Of a DNA stretch of 22,921 nt, positions 14,225 through 22,610 are shown in pieces. The position numbers and the translations under genes were made by a program. How positions within the stretch are numbered: position 1 is the stretch's first letter; each line of letters opens with the position of its first letter. Origin of the DNA: JTS-RE94 sp041750795 (GTDB lineage: Bacteria; Planctomycetota; Planctomycetia; Pirellulales; PALSA-1355); assembly GCA_041750795.1 (NCBI GenBank), contig JBGSYQ010000351.1:1-22921 (forward strand), read 5' to 3'. The notes beneath the pieces were generated by a model, which was not told the DNA's origin, searched no databases, and worked only from the letters and a program-made list of their open reading frames with translations.

Positions 14225-15376
14225 ATGCACGACGACATTTTCGACCATTTGCAAGCGCAACTCAACGAACAAGGCGCAGCGGCCATGTTCGACGTTCTGA
14301 CCTCGCGGCTGACAGCCGACCAGAAGTACCACGAGCTGTTCGACGTGCTCTTGATGCGTTCGCGCCATGCGCTGGGGCTGCCGGTCATTCTGACCACGTC
14401 GATCGACGACCTGCCGGAACCGCTACGGTCGCAAGTTGAAGACGAGTATCTGGCGGCGTGCCGCCAGGTGGGCAAGCTGCTGCTGGACGAAGGCCGGCTG
14501 CGCGAAGCCTGGATGTACCTGCGGCCGGTGGGGGATAAGGCGCTGGTGTCGGAAGCCATGGCCAAGATCGAGCCGAACGACGAAAACGTGCAGGATCTGA
14601 TCGAGATCGGATTGCACGAAGGGGTTGCCCCGGAACTGGGATTCGCACTGGTGTTGAAGCAGTACGGCACGTGCAACGCCATCACCACGTTCGAAGGTGC
14701 GTTGGTCGGCCGGCCGCGCGCCGACCAGCAAGCCGCCGCAGGGCTCTTGCTGAAACACCTGCACGCCGAGTTATTGGCCAACGTGCGCGCCGACGTCCAG
14801 CGGCAGGAAGGCCAGCCGCCGCAGGAAGCCACGCTGGGCGCACTGGTGACCGATCGCGACTGGCTCTTCGCCGAAAACAACTATCACATCGACACCACGC
14901 ACCTTGCGTCGACGATTCGCTTTGCACGCGTGCTGGAAGACCCGCAGATGCTCGAACTGGCGCAAGAGCTGTGCGAGTACGGGCGGCGGCTGAGCCGGCA
15001 GTTTCAATTCGCCGGCGACGAGCCGTTTGCCGACATGTACCCCAGCCACGCGTTGTTCTTTGCGGCCCAGCGCGGCCAGCAGGTGGACGAAGCACTGGCG
15101 TACTTTCGCCAGCGTGCCGAGAGCGTCGACGTGGCCACACAGGGCACAGGACCCGCCGAAGTGTACATCGTGCTGCTGACGCGGTTGAAACGCCATCAGC
15201 AGGCGATCGACGTGGCGATCGAGTTGACCCCCGGCGTGCGTACCAGCAGTTTCGCGCCCAACCTGCTAGAGTTATCGCGATTGAGCGGCAACTACGACCG
15301 GCTGATGGAGGTTTGCCGTCAGCGCGGCGATCTGGTCAGCTTCACGGCCGGCCTGATCGAGAGCGGCGCGTCCTGA
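14225..15376 (+). CDS. Helical-repeat hypothetical protein
   Basis: The 383-residue protein starts at ATG 14225 with AGAGG six bases upstream; an ATG 23 codons earlier keeps the frame but its extension is basic and unlike the rest. It is soluble, with no signal peptide and no membrane segment. It is rich in alpha-helical, TPR-like stretches such as LRSQVEDEYLAACRQVGKLLLDEGRLREAW and AEVYIVLLTRLKRHQQAIDVAIEL. A non-repeat part (residues ~225-250) has NNYHIDTTHLASTIRFAR. No catalytic motif was recognised. It is followed by a strong bidirectional terminator shared with the Cys-rich gene. I do not know its function. Confidence 0.72.
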   Translation: MHDDIFDHLQAQLNEQGAAAMFDVLTSRLTADQKYHELFDVLLMRSRHALGLPVILTTSIDDLPEPLRSQVEDEYLAACRQVGKLLLDEGRLREAWMYLRPVGDKALVSEAMAKIEPNDENVQDLIEIGLHEGVAPELGFALVLKQYGTCNAITTFEGALVGRPRADQQAAAGLLLKHLHAELLANVRADVQRQEGQPPQEATLGALVTDRDWLFAENNYHIDTTHLASTIRFARVLEDPQMLELAQELCEYGRRLSRQFQFAGDEPFADMYPSHALFFAAQRGQQVDEALAYFRQRAESVDVATQGTGPAEVYIVLLTRLKRHQQAIDVAIELTPGVRTSSFAPNLLELSRLSGNYDRLMEVCRQRGDLVSFTAGLIESGAS

Positions 15377-15401
15377 CGCCGGCCTCTTGTCACGTATCAA
15401 A

Positions 15402-15437
15402 AAAACCTGCCCGAGACTTGCGTCCCGGGCAGGTTTT
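15402..15437. terminator. Bidirectional intrinsic terminator
   Basis: AAAACCTGCCCG (15402-15413) pairs perfectly with CGGGCAGGTTTT (15426-15437) around a 12-base loop. The plus strand ends in TTTT. The minus strand ends in six Ts (from the A-run starting at 15399). It lies 25 bp after the stop of the plus-strand gene and 32 bp past the end of the convergent Cys-rich gene, so it can serve both. Confidence 0.85.
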
Positions 15438-15469
15438 CGGATTACCACGTTGTCCGCTAAGCCAGGTGC

Positions 15470-16309
15470 TTAGTTGCGACGGACGACCTTGCTGCTGGCG
15501 GTGACCACACGACGATTGCTCCGGATCGAGGCCGACGGATCGGCGGTGGGAGCAGGCGGCATGGGGGCGGCGTCATCAACCGCTCCGCCAGTCGAATATC
15601 CGCCGCCACAGCCACAGGCGGCTTCGCAGCCGGCCGCAGCCGCACAGCCGCAAGCGTTGTCGCAACCGTTGTTGCAGCAGCTCTTCTTGCAGCAGCTCTT
15701 GTGGCAGTGGAAGATACCAAGCAGACCGCCACAGCAATGCTTGTGGCACTTCTTCTTCTTGCAGCAGGTGTTGCAGCCATTGCCACACGGGGCGGCACAG
15801 CCACAGGCAGCTTCAGCAGCACAACCGCAGGCCGGTTCGACCGCAGCCGCACAGCCACAAGCCGGCTCGACCGCCGCGGCACAGCCGCAAGCGGGCTCAG
15901 CCGCACAACCGCAAGCCGAAGCGCAACCGCGGTCGCAACAGCTCTTCTTGCAGCAGTGGCCGCATCCGAACAGGTGGTCGTGCAGACCACTGAACAGACC
16001 GCCACAGCAACGCTGCTTGCAGCAACGCTTTTTGCAGCAGCTTCCGCAGCCACTGTCACAGGCCGGCGCACAACCGCAAGCCGGCTCGGCAGCACATCCA
16101 CACGCCGGTTCGGCCGCACAGGCCGCTTCCGCGCAACAGCTCGGTTCGCAACCCTTGTCGCAGCCGCAGGACGGCTCGCACGAGTTGCAACGGCTGTTGC
16201 AGCCGCAGTCGTTCAGGCCGAGCATGCGATCCAAGAGCTCGAAGCCGAAGCTCTGGCCGCACAGGCCTACGCTGACTACAAGCGCACCAAAAACCATGTT
16301 CCATTTCAT
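15470..16309 (-). CDS. Secreted, extremely cysteine-rich repeat protein
   Basis: The 279-residue protein starts at ATG 16307-16309 with AAAGGAG ten bases upstream. Residues 1-22 are a signal peptide. By hand count about 57 residues (20%) are cysteine. Tracts of (A)EPACGCAA and variants fill residues ~60-85 and ~130-175. Two larger units with Lys, His and Cys pairs lie at 90-129 (SCCKKRCCKQRCCGGL...) and 181-216 (TCCKKKKCHKHCCGGL...), so the protein looks built by duplication. The last 40 residues lack cysteine and are Pro/Ala/Ser then Arg/Val-rich. Outside the cytoplasm the cysteines could cross-link a wall or bind metal. Planctomycete envelopes are known to be rich in cystine, so a structural role is a fair guess, but not shown. 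Confidence 0.82.
   Translation of the reverse strand: MKWNMVFGALVVSVGLCGQSFGFELLDRMLGLNDCGCNSRCNSCEPSCGCDKGCEPSCCAEAACAAEPACGCAAEPACGCAPACDSGCGSCCKKRCCKQRCCGGLFSGLHDHLFGCGHCCKKSCCDRGCASACGCAAEPACGCAAAVEPACGCAAAVEPACGCAAEAACGCAAPCGNGCNTCCKKKKCHKHCCGGLLGIFHCHKSCCKKSCCNNGCDNACGCAAAAGCEAACGCGGGYSTGGAVDDAAPMPPAPTADPSASIRSNRRVVTASSKVVRRN
15636..16100. repeat. Internal coding repeats of the Cys-rich gene
   Basis: This part of the gene contains tandem units of about 18-24 bases coding EPACGCAA-type peptides, and two ~110-base blocks coding the CCKK/CCGGL units. Because of the repeats, several other frames on both strands stay open, giving long but meaningless reading frames rich in Gln or Ala. Confidence 0.75.
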
Positions 16310-16930
16310 CGAGCAACGTCTCCTTTACTGGAACTGCGGATAGCGTAGCACCCTGTCTCGCGGAACCACCCGGCGGCCGGAACGCCCATGGTTGAACGTC
16401 CGGTCGGTCGTTAGTTCAACAAGCTCGCAGAAACGCTCGAGCTCGTGGGGGTGTGGTTGGCAGGCAGGGTATGGTGGGGTCGGAACCAGCAGTTCACTCG
16501 GTCTATTGCGCCAGGACCGGTCGAGCCAATCCTTGACTCGAAAAGTCCGATCCGGTTGCCCTGACGCGCCCTTGTACGTGCCCTGGCGGCACGCGATCCT
16601 CGGCAGGTAACAACTACCGTATCGGCCGCCCGGCAAACGCCCCTTGAGGGCTCCGAAGTTTTTTTCGGACAGTGGTTTACAACAACTGTTAAGTAGAGAT
16701 TGCCTGCCGCGCAACGGCGGAAAGCTTTGCCGATTGCAAGGCGCTGCTGGCACGCCTTAGTGGTCGCGCGACGCGCGATCTGCTATCGTGAGACTGCCGG
16801 TTAGCGGAACTTCTCCGGTCGCCGAGCCTGGTGCTTGGCGAGTTTGCCGGTCGCGGGCGATGTGATGTCGGTCCCGTTTCGGCCCCCGTGTGCCTCACCG
16901 GTCCCTGCGCCGCGCACTGTTGAATCTGCC
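16310..16930. other. Gene-poor 620-bp stretch
   Basis: No convincing gene is seen on either strand; the open frames here (up to 142 codons) are rich in Arg and Pro, with no domain or signal peptide. The left end holds the ribosome binding site and probably the promoter of the Cys-rich gene. GTTGAA (16391) and TTCAAC (16415) are a short inverted repeat, and TCCGAA/TTCGGA flank a T-run near 16650-16670. The right end must carry the cupin gene's promoter, but I cannot place it. An uncharacterised RNA is possible but unsupported. Confidence 0.5.
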
Positions 16931-17296
16931 ATGCTCGAGCCTGCTACCGAACCGCGTTGGAAGATGGTCGATTTCGCTGAGATTGCTGGCGTGGCCTGCC
17001 CGTGCGGTACCGCGCGCCGCGCTTTTGCCGATGTCGACGCGTTTCCGGCCACCGTGCATCAAACCGACATTTCGACCGAGGCCCGCGTCCATTACCACCG
17101 GCGGCTGACCGAGGTCTACTACTTTCTCGAATGCGGCCCCGACGCGCAAATGGAACTGGACGGCACGCGCGTGCCCGTGCGGCCGGGTCTCTCGATCCTG
17201 ATTCCGCCAGGAGTACGGCACAGGGCCGTCGGCAAAATGCGCGTACTGGTCATCGTGTTTCCGAAGTTCGACCCCAGCGACGAATGGTTCGATTAA
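16931..17296 (+). CDS. Small single-domain cupin
   Basis: The 121-residue protein (ATG 16931 chosen; in-frame ATG 16865 and TTG 16835 are alternatives, none with a clear ribosome binding site) has both cupin motifs. The first is HYHRRLTEVYYFLE, with the His-x-His...Glu metal set. The second is PPGVRHRAV, with the final His. It is likely a metal-binding beta-barrel such as those of mannose-6-phosphate isomerase-like or dioxygenase-like cupins. Substrate is unknown. The stop codon TAA is the start of the inverted repeat at 17294, so the gene's end coincides with a mobile-looking element. The large propeller gene follows 400 bp downstream. Confidence 0.82.
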   Translation: MLEPATEPRWKMVDFAEIAGVACPCGTARRAFADVDAFPATVHQTDISTEARVHYHRRLTEVYYFLECGPDAQMELDGTRVPVRPGLSILIPPGVRHRAVGKMRVLVIVFPKFDPSDEWFD

Positions 17297-17337
17297 CAGC
17301 CCATTAGCAGGCGGTTGCGTATTTCGACGGGTTGTTA
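17294..17337. repeat. Minimal inverted-repeat element (copy C) overlapping a stop codon
   Basis: TAACAGCCC (17294-17302) pairs with GGGTTGTTA (17329-17337) over 9 positions, one of them a G-T pair. The right arm read on the minus strand, TAACAACCCGTCGAAATAC, resembles the ends of copy A. The middle lacks the internal hairpins of copies A and B. The first three bases are the stop codon of the cupin gene. Confidence 0.65.
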
Positions 17338-17696
17338 GCGTGTTTTCCCTGCATGCGATGGGCGGGGCGCCGCACAGCACGTGCGAACCATTGGCCCGCG
17401 TCCCCCGTAAGCGGAGCAGGCGTGCTGTTCGGACGACATGGAGGCGGCCCCCCCAGACCGTGGCGGTTTTGCAGCCAATAGCAGCCGGTTTGCGCCGCCG
17501 CTTGCCCGGCATCCGGAGGCGTCGTATCCTAAGTCTTAGCTGCGGGCCATCCCCCCATGACCTCGTGCCAGTCAAGCCCGCCGTCCGACCGCCCGCGCTG
17601 GTGCGCATCACGCCCAAGGCCCTTGATCCAATCAATCCGTTGCTCGCTGCGACTTCTGAATTCCGCTCGCTCACCCCACGCTATCGAAGGCCCGCG
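17338..17696. other. Leader/upstream region of the first propeller gene
   Basis: This 359-bp region stays open in the frame of the downstream gene, but its translation is Arg/Pro-rich and lacks homology-like features, whereas a signal peptide begins at ATG 17697. TTGCCC (17502-17507), 17 bp, TATCCT (17525-17530) is a modest promoter candidate (4 of 6 in each box). CTAAG-T-CTTAG at 17529-17539 is a perfect small palindrome overlapping it, possibly an operator. Confidence 0.4.
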
Positions 17697-19985
17697 ATGA
17701 CTTCCAGATTTTGCCCTCCGTGCCGGCCCCGGGTTGTCCCTTTGCCAGGTGTCGCGTTGTGCCTGCTGGCGATCGCGGTGTGCGGGGCGCCGCTCTGGGC
17801 CGCGGACGCCGCCTTGCCTGCCGGCGCGAGCACCGATGCCAAGATCGACCCGCTCGATTGGCCCCACTGGCGCGGGCCGGAGCAAAACGGCATCTCGCGC
17901 GAGACCGGGTTGATCGACTCCTGGGATCCGGACGCCGAGGGGACCGCGGGCAACGTGCTTTGGAAAAACACCGAACTGGGCGGAATCTCTACACCGATCG
18001 TGTTCCGCGGCAAGCTCTATACCATCGTCCGCGCCGATCCCGGCACCAAGAGCGAAGGAGAGAAGGTGGTCTGCGTCGACGCAGCCACAGGCAAGAAAAT
18101 CTGGGAAAACAAGTACAACGTCTTTCTTTCCGACGTGCCGGCTGAGCGTATCGGCTGGTCGTGCGTGACCGGCGACCCGACCACCGGCAAGATTTACGTC
18201 CTGGGCGCGTGCGGCTTTCTGCAATGCATGGATGGCGAGACCGGCAAGACGCTCTGGGATTGCTCGCTCAACGAAGAGTACGGGTTTCTAACGACGTATG
18301 GCGGCCGACTCACCACGCCCGTCATCTTCGAAAACCTGGTGATTGCCAGCGGCGTCATCATTGGCTGGGGCGATTCGGCCCGGCCCACGCATCGGCTGCT
18401 GGCGTTCGACAAGAACAGCGGCGAGTTGGTGTGGATCCACGGCACCAAACCATTGCCGGAAGACACGACCTACAGTTCGCCCGTCTCGGCCGTCCTCGGC
18501 GGGCAAGCGGCATTGGTGTTCGGTTCGGGCGATGGAGCCGTACACGCCGTGCAGCCTCGCACCGGCAATGAGATTTGGCAATTCGCGATCTCGCCTCGCG
18601 GGCTGAATACCTCGCCCGTGGTCGATGGCGACCGCGTCTATATGGTACAGGGCGAAGAAAACATCGGTACCACGAAAATGGGCGCCATCGTCGGCATCGA
18701 CGGTTCCAAAACCGGCGACATCACCAAGGCGGGCGAAGTGTGGCGCAACGACGGCACCATGATCGGCAAGAGCTCTCCGCTGCTGGTCGACGGTCGGCTG
18801 TACGCCTTCGAAGACTCGGCCAAGCTGCACGTGATCGACGTGGCGACCGGCGAACCCGTGGGTCGCCCGCTGCGCTTGATCGGCACGATGCAGCGTTCCA
18901 GCCCGCTGTACGCCGACGGCAAGATTTACATCGCCAGCACCAGCGGCTGGCACGTTATCGAGCCCACCAGTTCCGGCGCGAAGTTGACGCAACGCATGCG
19001 CCTGTCGCCGGATGATGAAGTCGCCGGTTCGATAATCGCGTCGCACGGGCGAGTTTATCTACCCACCGCGTCGGCCATTTACTGCCTGGGCCGTCCCGAT
19101 GCCACACCCCAAGCAACGGCGCGACCCGAGTTGCCACAGGAAACACCCGCCGGCAGCGATGATCCGCCGGCGCACGTGCAAGTCGTGCCGGCCGAGGCGC
19201 TTATCAAGCCGGGACAAGAGCAGAAGCTCACGGTCAATCTTTACAATAGCCGCGGCCAACTGCTCAGAAGCCAACCCGCGACGTTCGAACTGGCCGGCCC
19301 CGGCGAAGTTCGCTCCGACGGCACATACGTGGCGGCCAGTGCGCCGGCCCACACAGCGACGATCGTGACGGCCAAGGTAGGTGACGTGACGGGACAGGCG
19401 CGGATTCGCGTGGTGCCCGAGTTACCGTGGAAGTTCGATTTCGAAAATGGCGAGGTGCCGGTCACCTGGGTCGGCGCGCGCTATCGCAACATCGTCCGCG
19501 ACGTCGATGGCAACAAAGTGATGGTCAAGGTCACCACGATTCCCAAGGGCACGCGCAGCCAGGCGTTGATGGGACACGACGACCTGCACGACTATACAGT
19601 CCAAGCCGACGTGTTGGGTGTGCCTACCAGCGGCAAGATTCCCGACATTGGGCTGATCGCGCAGCGCTACACGATGGACCTGATGGGCGACCACCAGGAG
19701 ATTCAAATTCGTTCCTGGACGTCGCAGCTCGATCGCTTCTCGAAGACCGTCCCCTTCAAGTGGGAGGGCGACACCTGGTACACCATGAAGTTCCGCGCAG
19801 CGAACGAGGGTGGCAAGACGGTGCTGAAAGGCAAAGTCTGGAAGCGCGGCCTGGAAGAGCCCGCCGGCTGGACGATCGAAGCGGTGGACGAAACACCTAA
19901 CACGGTCGGCAGCCCTGGGCTGTTCGGCAACGCGCAAGTCGCGGAGATCTATGTCGACAACGTTTCCGTCAGCAACAACGAATAA
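17697..19985 (+). CDS. Secreted PQQ-type beta-propeller protein with Ig-like and C-terminal lectin-like domains
   Basis: The 762-residue protein starts at ATG 17697 because a signal peptide follows (hydrophobic core LPGVALCLLAIAV, cleavage near LWAADA). Residues ~55-470 are an eight-bladed-propeller-like region with WPHWRGPEQNG at the start and repeated PQQ motifs: CVDAATGKKIW, CMDGETGKTLW, AFDKNSGELVW and AVQPRTGNEIW. Residues ~492-575 look like an Ig-like fold (VVPAEALIKPGQEQKLTV). Residues 576-762 (FDFENGEVPVTW ... AEIYVDNVSVS) resemble a concanavalin-like sugar-binding domain. PQQ-type propellers include BamB and quinoprotein dehydrogenases; the dehydrogenase active-site residues are not evident, so binding or scaffolding is likelier. 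The second propeller gene follows after 61 bp, suggesting an operon. Confidence 0.88.
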   Translation: MTSRFCPPCRPRVVPLPGVALCLLAIAVCGAPLWAADAALPAGASTDAKIDPLDWPHWRGPEQNGISRETGLIDSWDPDAEGTAGNVLWKNTELGGISTPIVFRGKLYTIVRADPGTKSEGEKVVCVDAATGKKIWENKYNVFLSDVPAERIGWSCVTGDPTTGKIYVLGACGFLQCMDGETGKTLWDCSLNEEYGFLTTYGGRLTTPVIFENLVIASGVIIGWGDSARPTHRLLAFDKNSGELVWIHGTKPLPEDTTYSSPVSAVLGGQAALVFGSGDGAVHAVQPRTGNEIWQFAISPRGLNTSPVVDGDRVYMVQGEENIGTTKMGAIVGIDGSKTGDITKAGEVWRNDGTMIGKSSPLLVDGRLYAFEDSAKLHVIDVATGEPVGRPLRLIGTMQRSSPLYADGKIYIASTSGWHVIEPTSSGAKLTQRMRLSPDDEVAGSIIASHGRVYLPTASAIYCLGRPDATPQATARPELPQETPAGSDDPPAHVQVVPAEALIKPGQEQKLTVNLYNSRGQLLRSQPATFELAGPGEVRSDGTYVAASAPAHTATIVTAKVGDVTGQARIRVVPELPWKFDFENGEVPVTWVGARYRNIVRDVDGNKVMVKVTTIPKGTRSQALMGHDDLHDYTVQADVLGVPTSGKIPDIGLIAQRYTMDLMGDHQEIQIRSWTSQLDRFSKTVPFKWEGDTWYTMKFRAANEGGKTVLKGKVWKRGLEEPAGWTIEAVDETPNTVGSPGLFGNAQVAEIYVDNVSVSNNE

Positions 19986-20046
19986 CCCACGGCGGCCACG
20001 AACCCCGAATTCCCAGTTTGATACTCATCGGGAGAGATGATTCACT

Positions 20047-22053
20047 ATGAAAACGGCTCGTAAGACCTTGATGCTTTTGCTGTTCGTGGGAATGACTGCC
20101 TGGGGTGGCGCCGGCTTGTTGAGCGGCACGTTCCGCATGGATCCGTCCGGCGGAATACTGCTGGCGGCCGCGCCCGAGAAACAAGCGGCCGTCAAGCTGG
20201 ACAACCCGCCGCAAGGAATCGGTCCGGGTGACTGGGGACAATGGGGCGGATCGAGCATCCGCAACAACACGCCCGAGGGCAAGAACATCGCCACCGAATG
20301 GGAAGTCGGCTCGTTCGACAAGGAAGGCAAGTGGATCAAGGAAGACTCGCGCAACATCAAGTGGGTGGCACAGCTCGGTTCGCAATCGTACGGCAATCCG
20401 GTGGTCGCCAACGGCCGAGTCTACGTGGGCACCAACAACGGCGCCGGCAATCTGAAGCGCTATCCGGCCAATATCGACCTGGGCGTGTTGGTTTGCTTTG
20501 ACGAACAGAGCGGCAAATTTCTCTGGCAGCACTCGAACGAAAAGCTGCCCACCGGCCGCGTCCACGACTGGCCGCTGCAAGGCGTGTGCGCCGCTCCGTT
20601 GGTCGAGGGCGACCGGCTGTGGTACGTGACCAATCGCGGCGAGGTGGTTTGTCTCGACACGCACGGCTTTCACGACGACAAGGACAATGGCCCGGTGACA
20701 AACGATCCGGGACGATTGTTCGACATCGTGAGGAACGACGACCCGGCCAAGGACAAGCTGGCCGGCGTACTGGCGGCGCTCAAGCAAGGCAAGATCAGCA
20801 CCGAGTTGGCCGCCGAGTTCGAGGCCGTGGGGCTGGACGTGCCGGCCGATGCCAAGGTGGCGGCCGACGGCACCAACTTCAAGCTCACTTTCACGCCCGC
20901 CAGCGGCGTGCCGCGCGAGGTGCAGTTGCAAGTGGCCGGACCCAGGCTCTCCGTCTTCAAGCTCATCAACACCGACGACAAGGACGAGGCCGACGTCATC
21001 TGGCGTTTGAACATGATGACGGAGCTGGGCGTTTCGCAGCACAACATGTGCAGTTGCTCGGTGACCACCGCCGGAGACCTGTTGTTCGTCAACACTTCCA
21101 ACGGCGTCGACGAAGGCCACGTGAATCTACCGGCGCCCGGCGCGCCCAGTTTCGTGGCGATCGACAAAAACACCGGCAAGGTGATTTGGACCGACGGCTC
21201 GCCCGGCGAAAACGTGCTGCACGGGCAGTGGTCGTCGCCCACCTATGCCGTGCTGGGCGGCGTGCCGCAGGTGCTCTTCGGCGCCGGCGACGGTTGGTTA
21301 TACAGCTTCCGCGCCGACAGCGGCAGCGACAGCGGGCATCCCGAGTTGCTGTGGAAGTTCGACTGCAACCCCAAGGAGTCGAAGTACGTGCTGGGCGGCC
21401 GCGCCGATCGCAACCACCTGATCGGCACGCCCGTGGTTTATGACGGTTTGGTGTATATCGCTGTGGGCGAAGACCCGGAGCACGGCGAGGGCGTCGGCCA
21501 CCTGTGGTGCATCGATCCGACCAAGCGCGGCGACGTGAGCCCGCAACTGGCCTTCAACGTCGACGACCTGAGCACTCCGATCCCGCACAAGCGGATGCAG
21601 GCGGTGAATCCGGAGCTGGGCGAAGTGGCTCGCGACAACCCCAACTCGGCCGCGGTCTGGCACTACGCCTCGTACGACGCCGACGGCAACGGCAAAATCG
21701 AGTTCGAAGAAACCATGCACCGCACCTGCGGCACCGCGGCCATCAAGGATGGACTGCTGTTCATCGCCGACTTCAGCGGTCTGTTCCACTGCGTCGACGC
21801 CAAGACGGGCATCCCCTATTGGACGCACGACATGCTGGCCGCCGCTTGGGGATCGTCGCTGATCGTCGACGGCAAAGTCTATGTGGGGGACGAGGACGGC
21901 GATATTTCGATCTTCAAGCTCTCGAAGGAAATGGAGCTGCTGGGCGAGGTGCCCATGAGCAGCTCGGTCTACAGCACGCCGGTGGTGGCCAACAACACGC
22001 TGTTCATCGCGGACAAAGACCACCTCTTCGCCATCGTCAACGAGGACGAGTAA
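20047..22053 (+). CDS. Secreted PQQ-type beta-propeller protein with EF-hand loop
   Basis: The 668-residue protein has a signal or anchor sequence (KTLMLLLFVGMTAW, possible cleavage near LLAAA). PQQ-propeller motifs occur near residues 147 (CFDEQSGKFLW), 368 (AIDKNTGKVIW) and 580 (CVDAKTGIPYW), with recurring VxxGxVYVG strands. An insert of ~110 residues (about 215-325) interrupts the propeller and is charged and Lys/Asp-rich. Residues 544-555, DADGNGKIEFEE, are a complete EF-hand calcium loop with acidic or amide ligands at positions 1, 3, 5 and 12. GGGAGAG upstream of the ATG is a plausible ribosome binding site. It lies 61 bp after the related gene, yet the two proteins align only in the propeller pattern. 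Function is unknown; extracellular, calcium-stabilised binding is the simplest reading. Confidence 0.88.
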   Translation: MKTARKTLMLLLFVGMTAWGGAGLLSGTFRMDPSGGILLAAAPEKQAAVKLDNPPQGIGPGDWGQWGGSSIRNNTPEGKNIATEWEVGSFDKEGKWIKEDSRNIKWVAQLGSQSYGNPVVANGRVYVGTNNGAGNLKRYPANIDLGVLVCFDEQSGKFLWQHSNEKLPTGRVHDWPLQGVCAAPLVEGDRLWYVTNRGEVVCLDTHGFHDDKDNGPVTNDPGRLFDIVRNDDPAKDKLAGVLAALKQGKISTELAAEFEAVGLDVPADAKVAADGTNFKLTFTPASGVPREVQLQVAGPRLSVFKLINTDDKDEADVIWRLNMMTELGVSQHNMCSCSVTTAGDLLFVNTSNGVDEGHVNLPAPGAPSFVAIDKNTGKVIWTDGSPGENVLHGQWSSPTYAVLGGVPQVLFGAGDGWLYSFRADSGSDSGHPELLWKFDCNPKESKYVLGGRADRNHLIGTPVVYDGLVYIAVGEDPEHGEGVGHLWCIDPTKRGDVSPQLAFNVDDLSTPIPHKRMQAVNPELGEVARDNPNSAAVWHYASYDADGNGKIEFEETMHRTCGTAAIKDGLLFIADFSGLFHCVDAKTGIPYWTHDMLAAAWGSSLIVDGKVYVGDEDGDISIFKLSKEMELLGEVPMSSSVYSTPVVANNTLFIADKDHLFAIVNEDE

Positions 22054-22212
22054 TCGGCTCGGCAGCAGCCGCGCCGGGCGGATGCCACCACCGAAACGAC
22101 TGGTACGCTCCCGCGCTTTGAGGTATGGTAACTGGGCCGTGGTGGTCCGGGTGGTCGCGTCGACCCGTAGCCGGGCAACACGGCGCGCTCACCTTCGCGC
22201 GACGGACTGTTC

Positions 22213-22581
22213 ATGAAGCGAGTCCTCAACGTCGGCCAATGCGGCATGGACCATGCGTCCATCCGGCACGTGATTGAAGGCCAATTCGACGCCGAGGTCG
22301 TCGCCGCGCACGATGCAACCAGTGCGCTCGATCAACTGCGCTCGGCCGCGTATGACCTGGTGTTGGTGAACCGCGTGCTCGATGCCGACGGCTCGGACGG
22401 CGTGGAGATCATCGAGCAGATGAAGGCCGAACCCGCGTTGTCGGCCATCCCGGTGATGCTCATCACGAACTACTTGGAGCATCAGGAACGGGCCGTGGAG
22501 GCCGGCGCCGAACCCGGCTTTGGCAAGCTACAGCTCGACAGTCCCGAGACCCGGCAGCGGCTGGAGGTCTATCTGTCGTAG
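22213..22581 (+). CDS. Degenerate CheY-like receiver domain
   Basis: The 122-residue protein follows the receiver plan: strand KRVLNVG, helix, strand AEVVAAH, then YDLVLVNRVLDADGSDGVEIIEQMK, IPVMLITNY and EPGFGK. The phosphoacceptor Asp is replaced by Asn53 in VLVNRVL, and the acidic pair normally after strand 1 is absent (VGQCGMD). Thr85 and Lys105 are kept. It is therefore a pseudo-receiver that cannot be phosphorylated in the normal way, unless Asp57 or Asp59 substitutes. There is no output domain. It probably works by protein-protein contact. It is a single gene, 159 bp after the second propeller gene, with no strong ribosome binding site. Confidence 0.82.
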   Translation: MKRVLNVGQCGMDHASIRHVIEGQFDAEVVAAHDATSALDQLRSAAYDLVLVNRVLDADGSDGVEIIEQMKAEPALSAIPVMLITNYLEHQERAVEAGAEPGFGKLQLDSPETRQRLEVYLS

Positions 22582-22610
22582 TTCCCCGGCGTCGAAGCGT
22601 TGTCGTTGCT

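Noticed and set aside
15474..16343. Gln/Pro-rich open frame on the plus strand over the Cys-rich gene (also Ala/Thr-rich and Val/Ala-rich frames)
   Set aside because: The DNA repeats keep several frames open. Only the minus-strand frame at 15470-16309 has a signal peptide, a ribosome binding site and regular cysteine spacing.
16676..16694. CTTAACAGTTGTTG on the minus strand as a fourth end of the repeat family
   Set aside because: The match to TAACAGTCCGTTGAA needs a gap and has no partner arm nearby.
16325..16753. A 142-codon minus-strand frame in the gene-poor stretch
   Set aside because: No domain, signal peptide or membrane segment; rich in Arg and Pro, and it covers the likely promoter of the Cys-rich gene.
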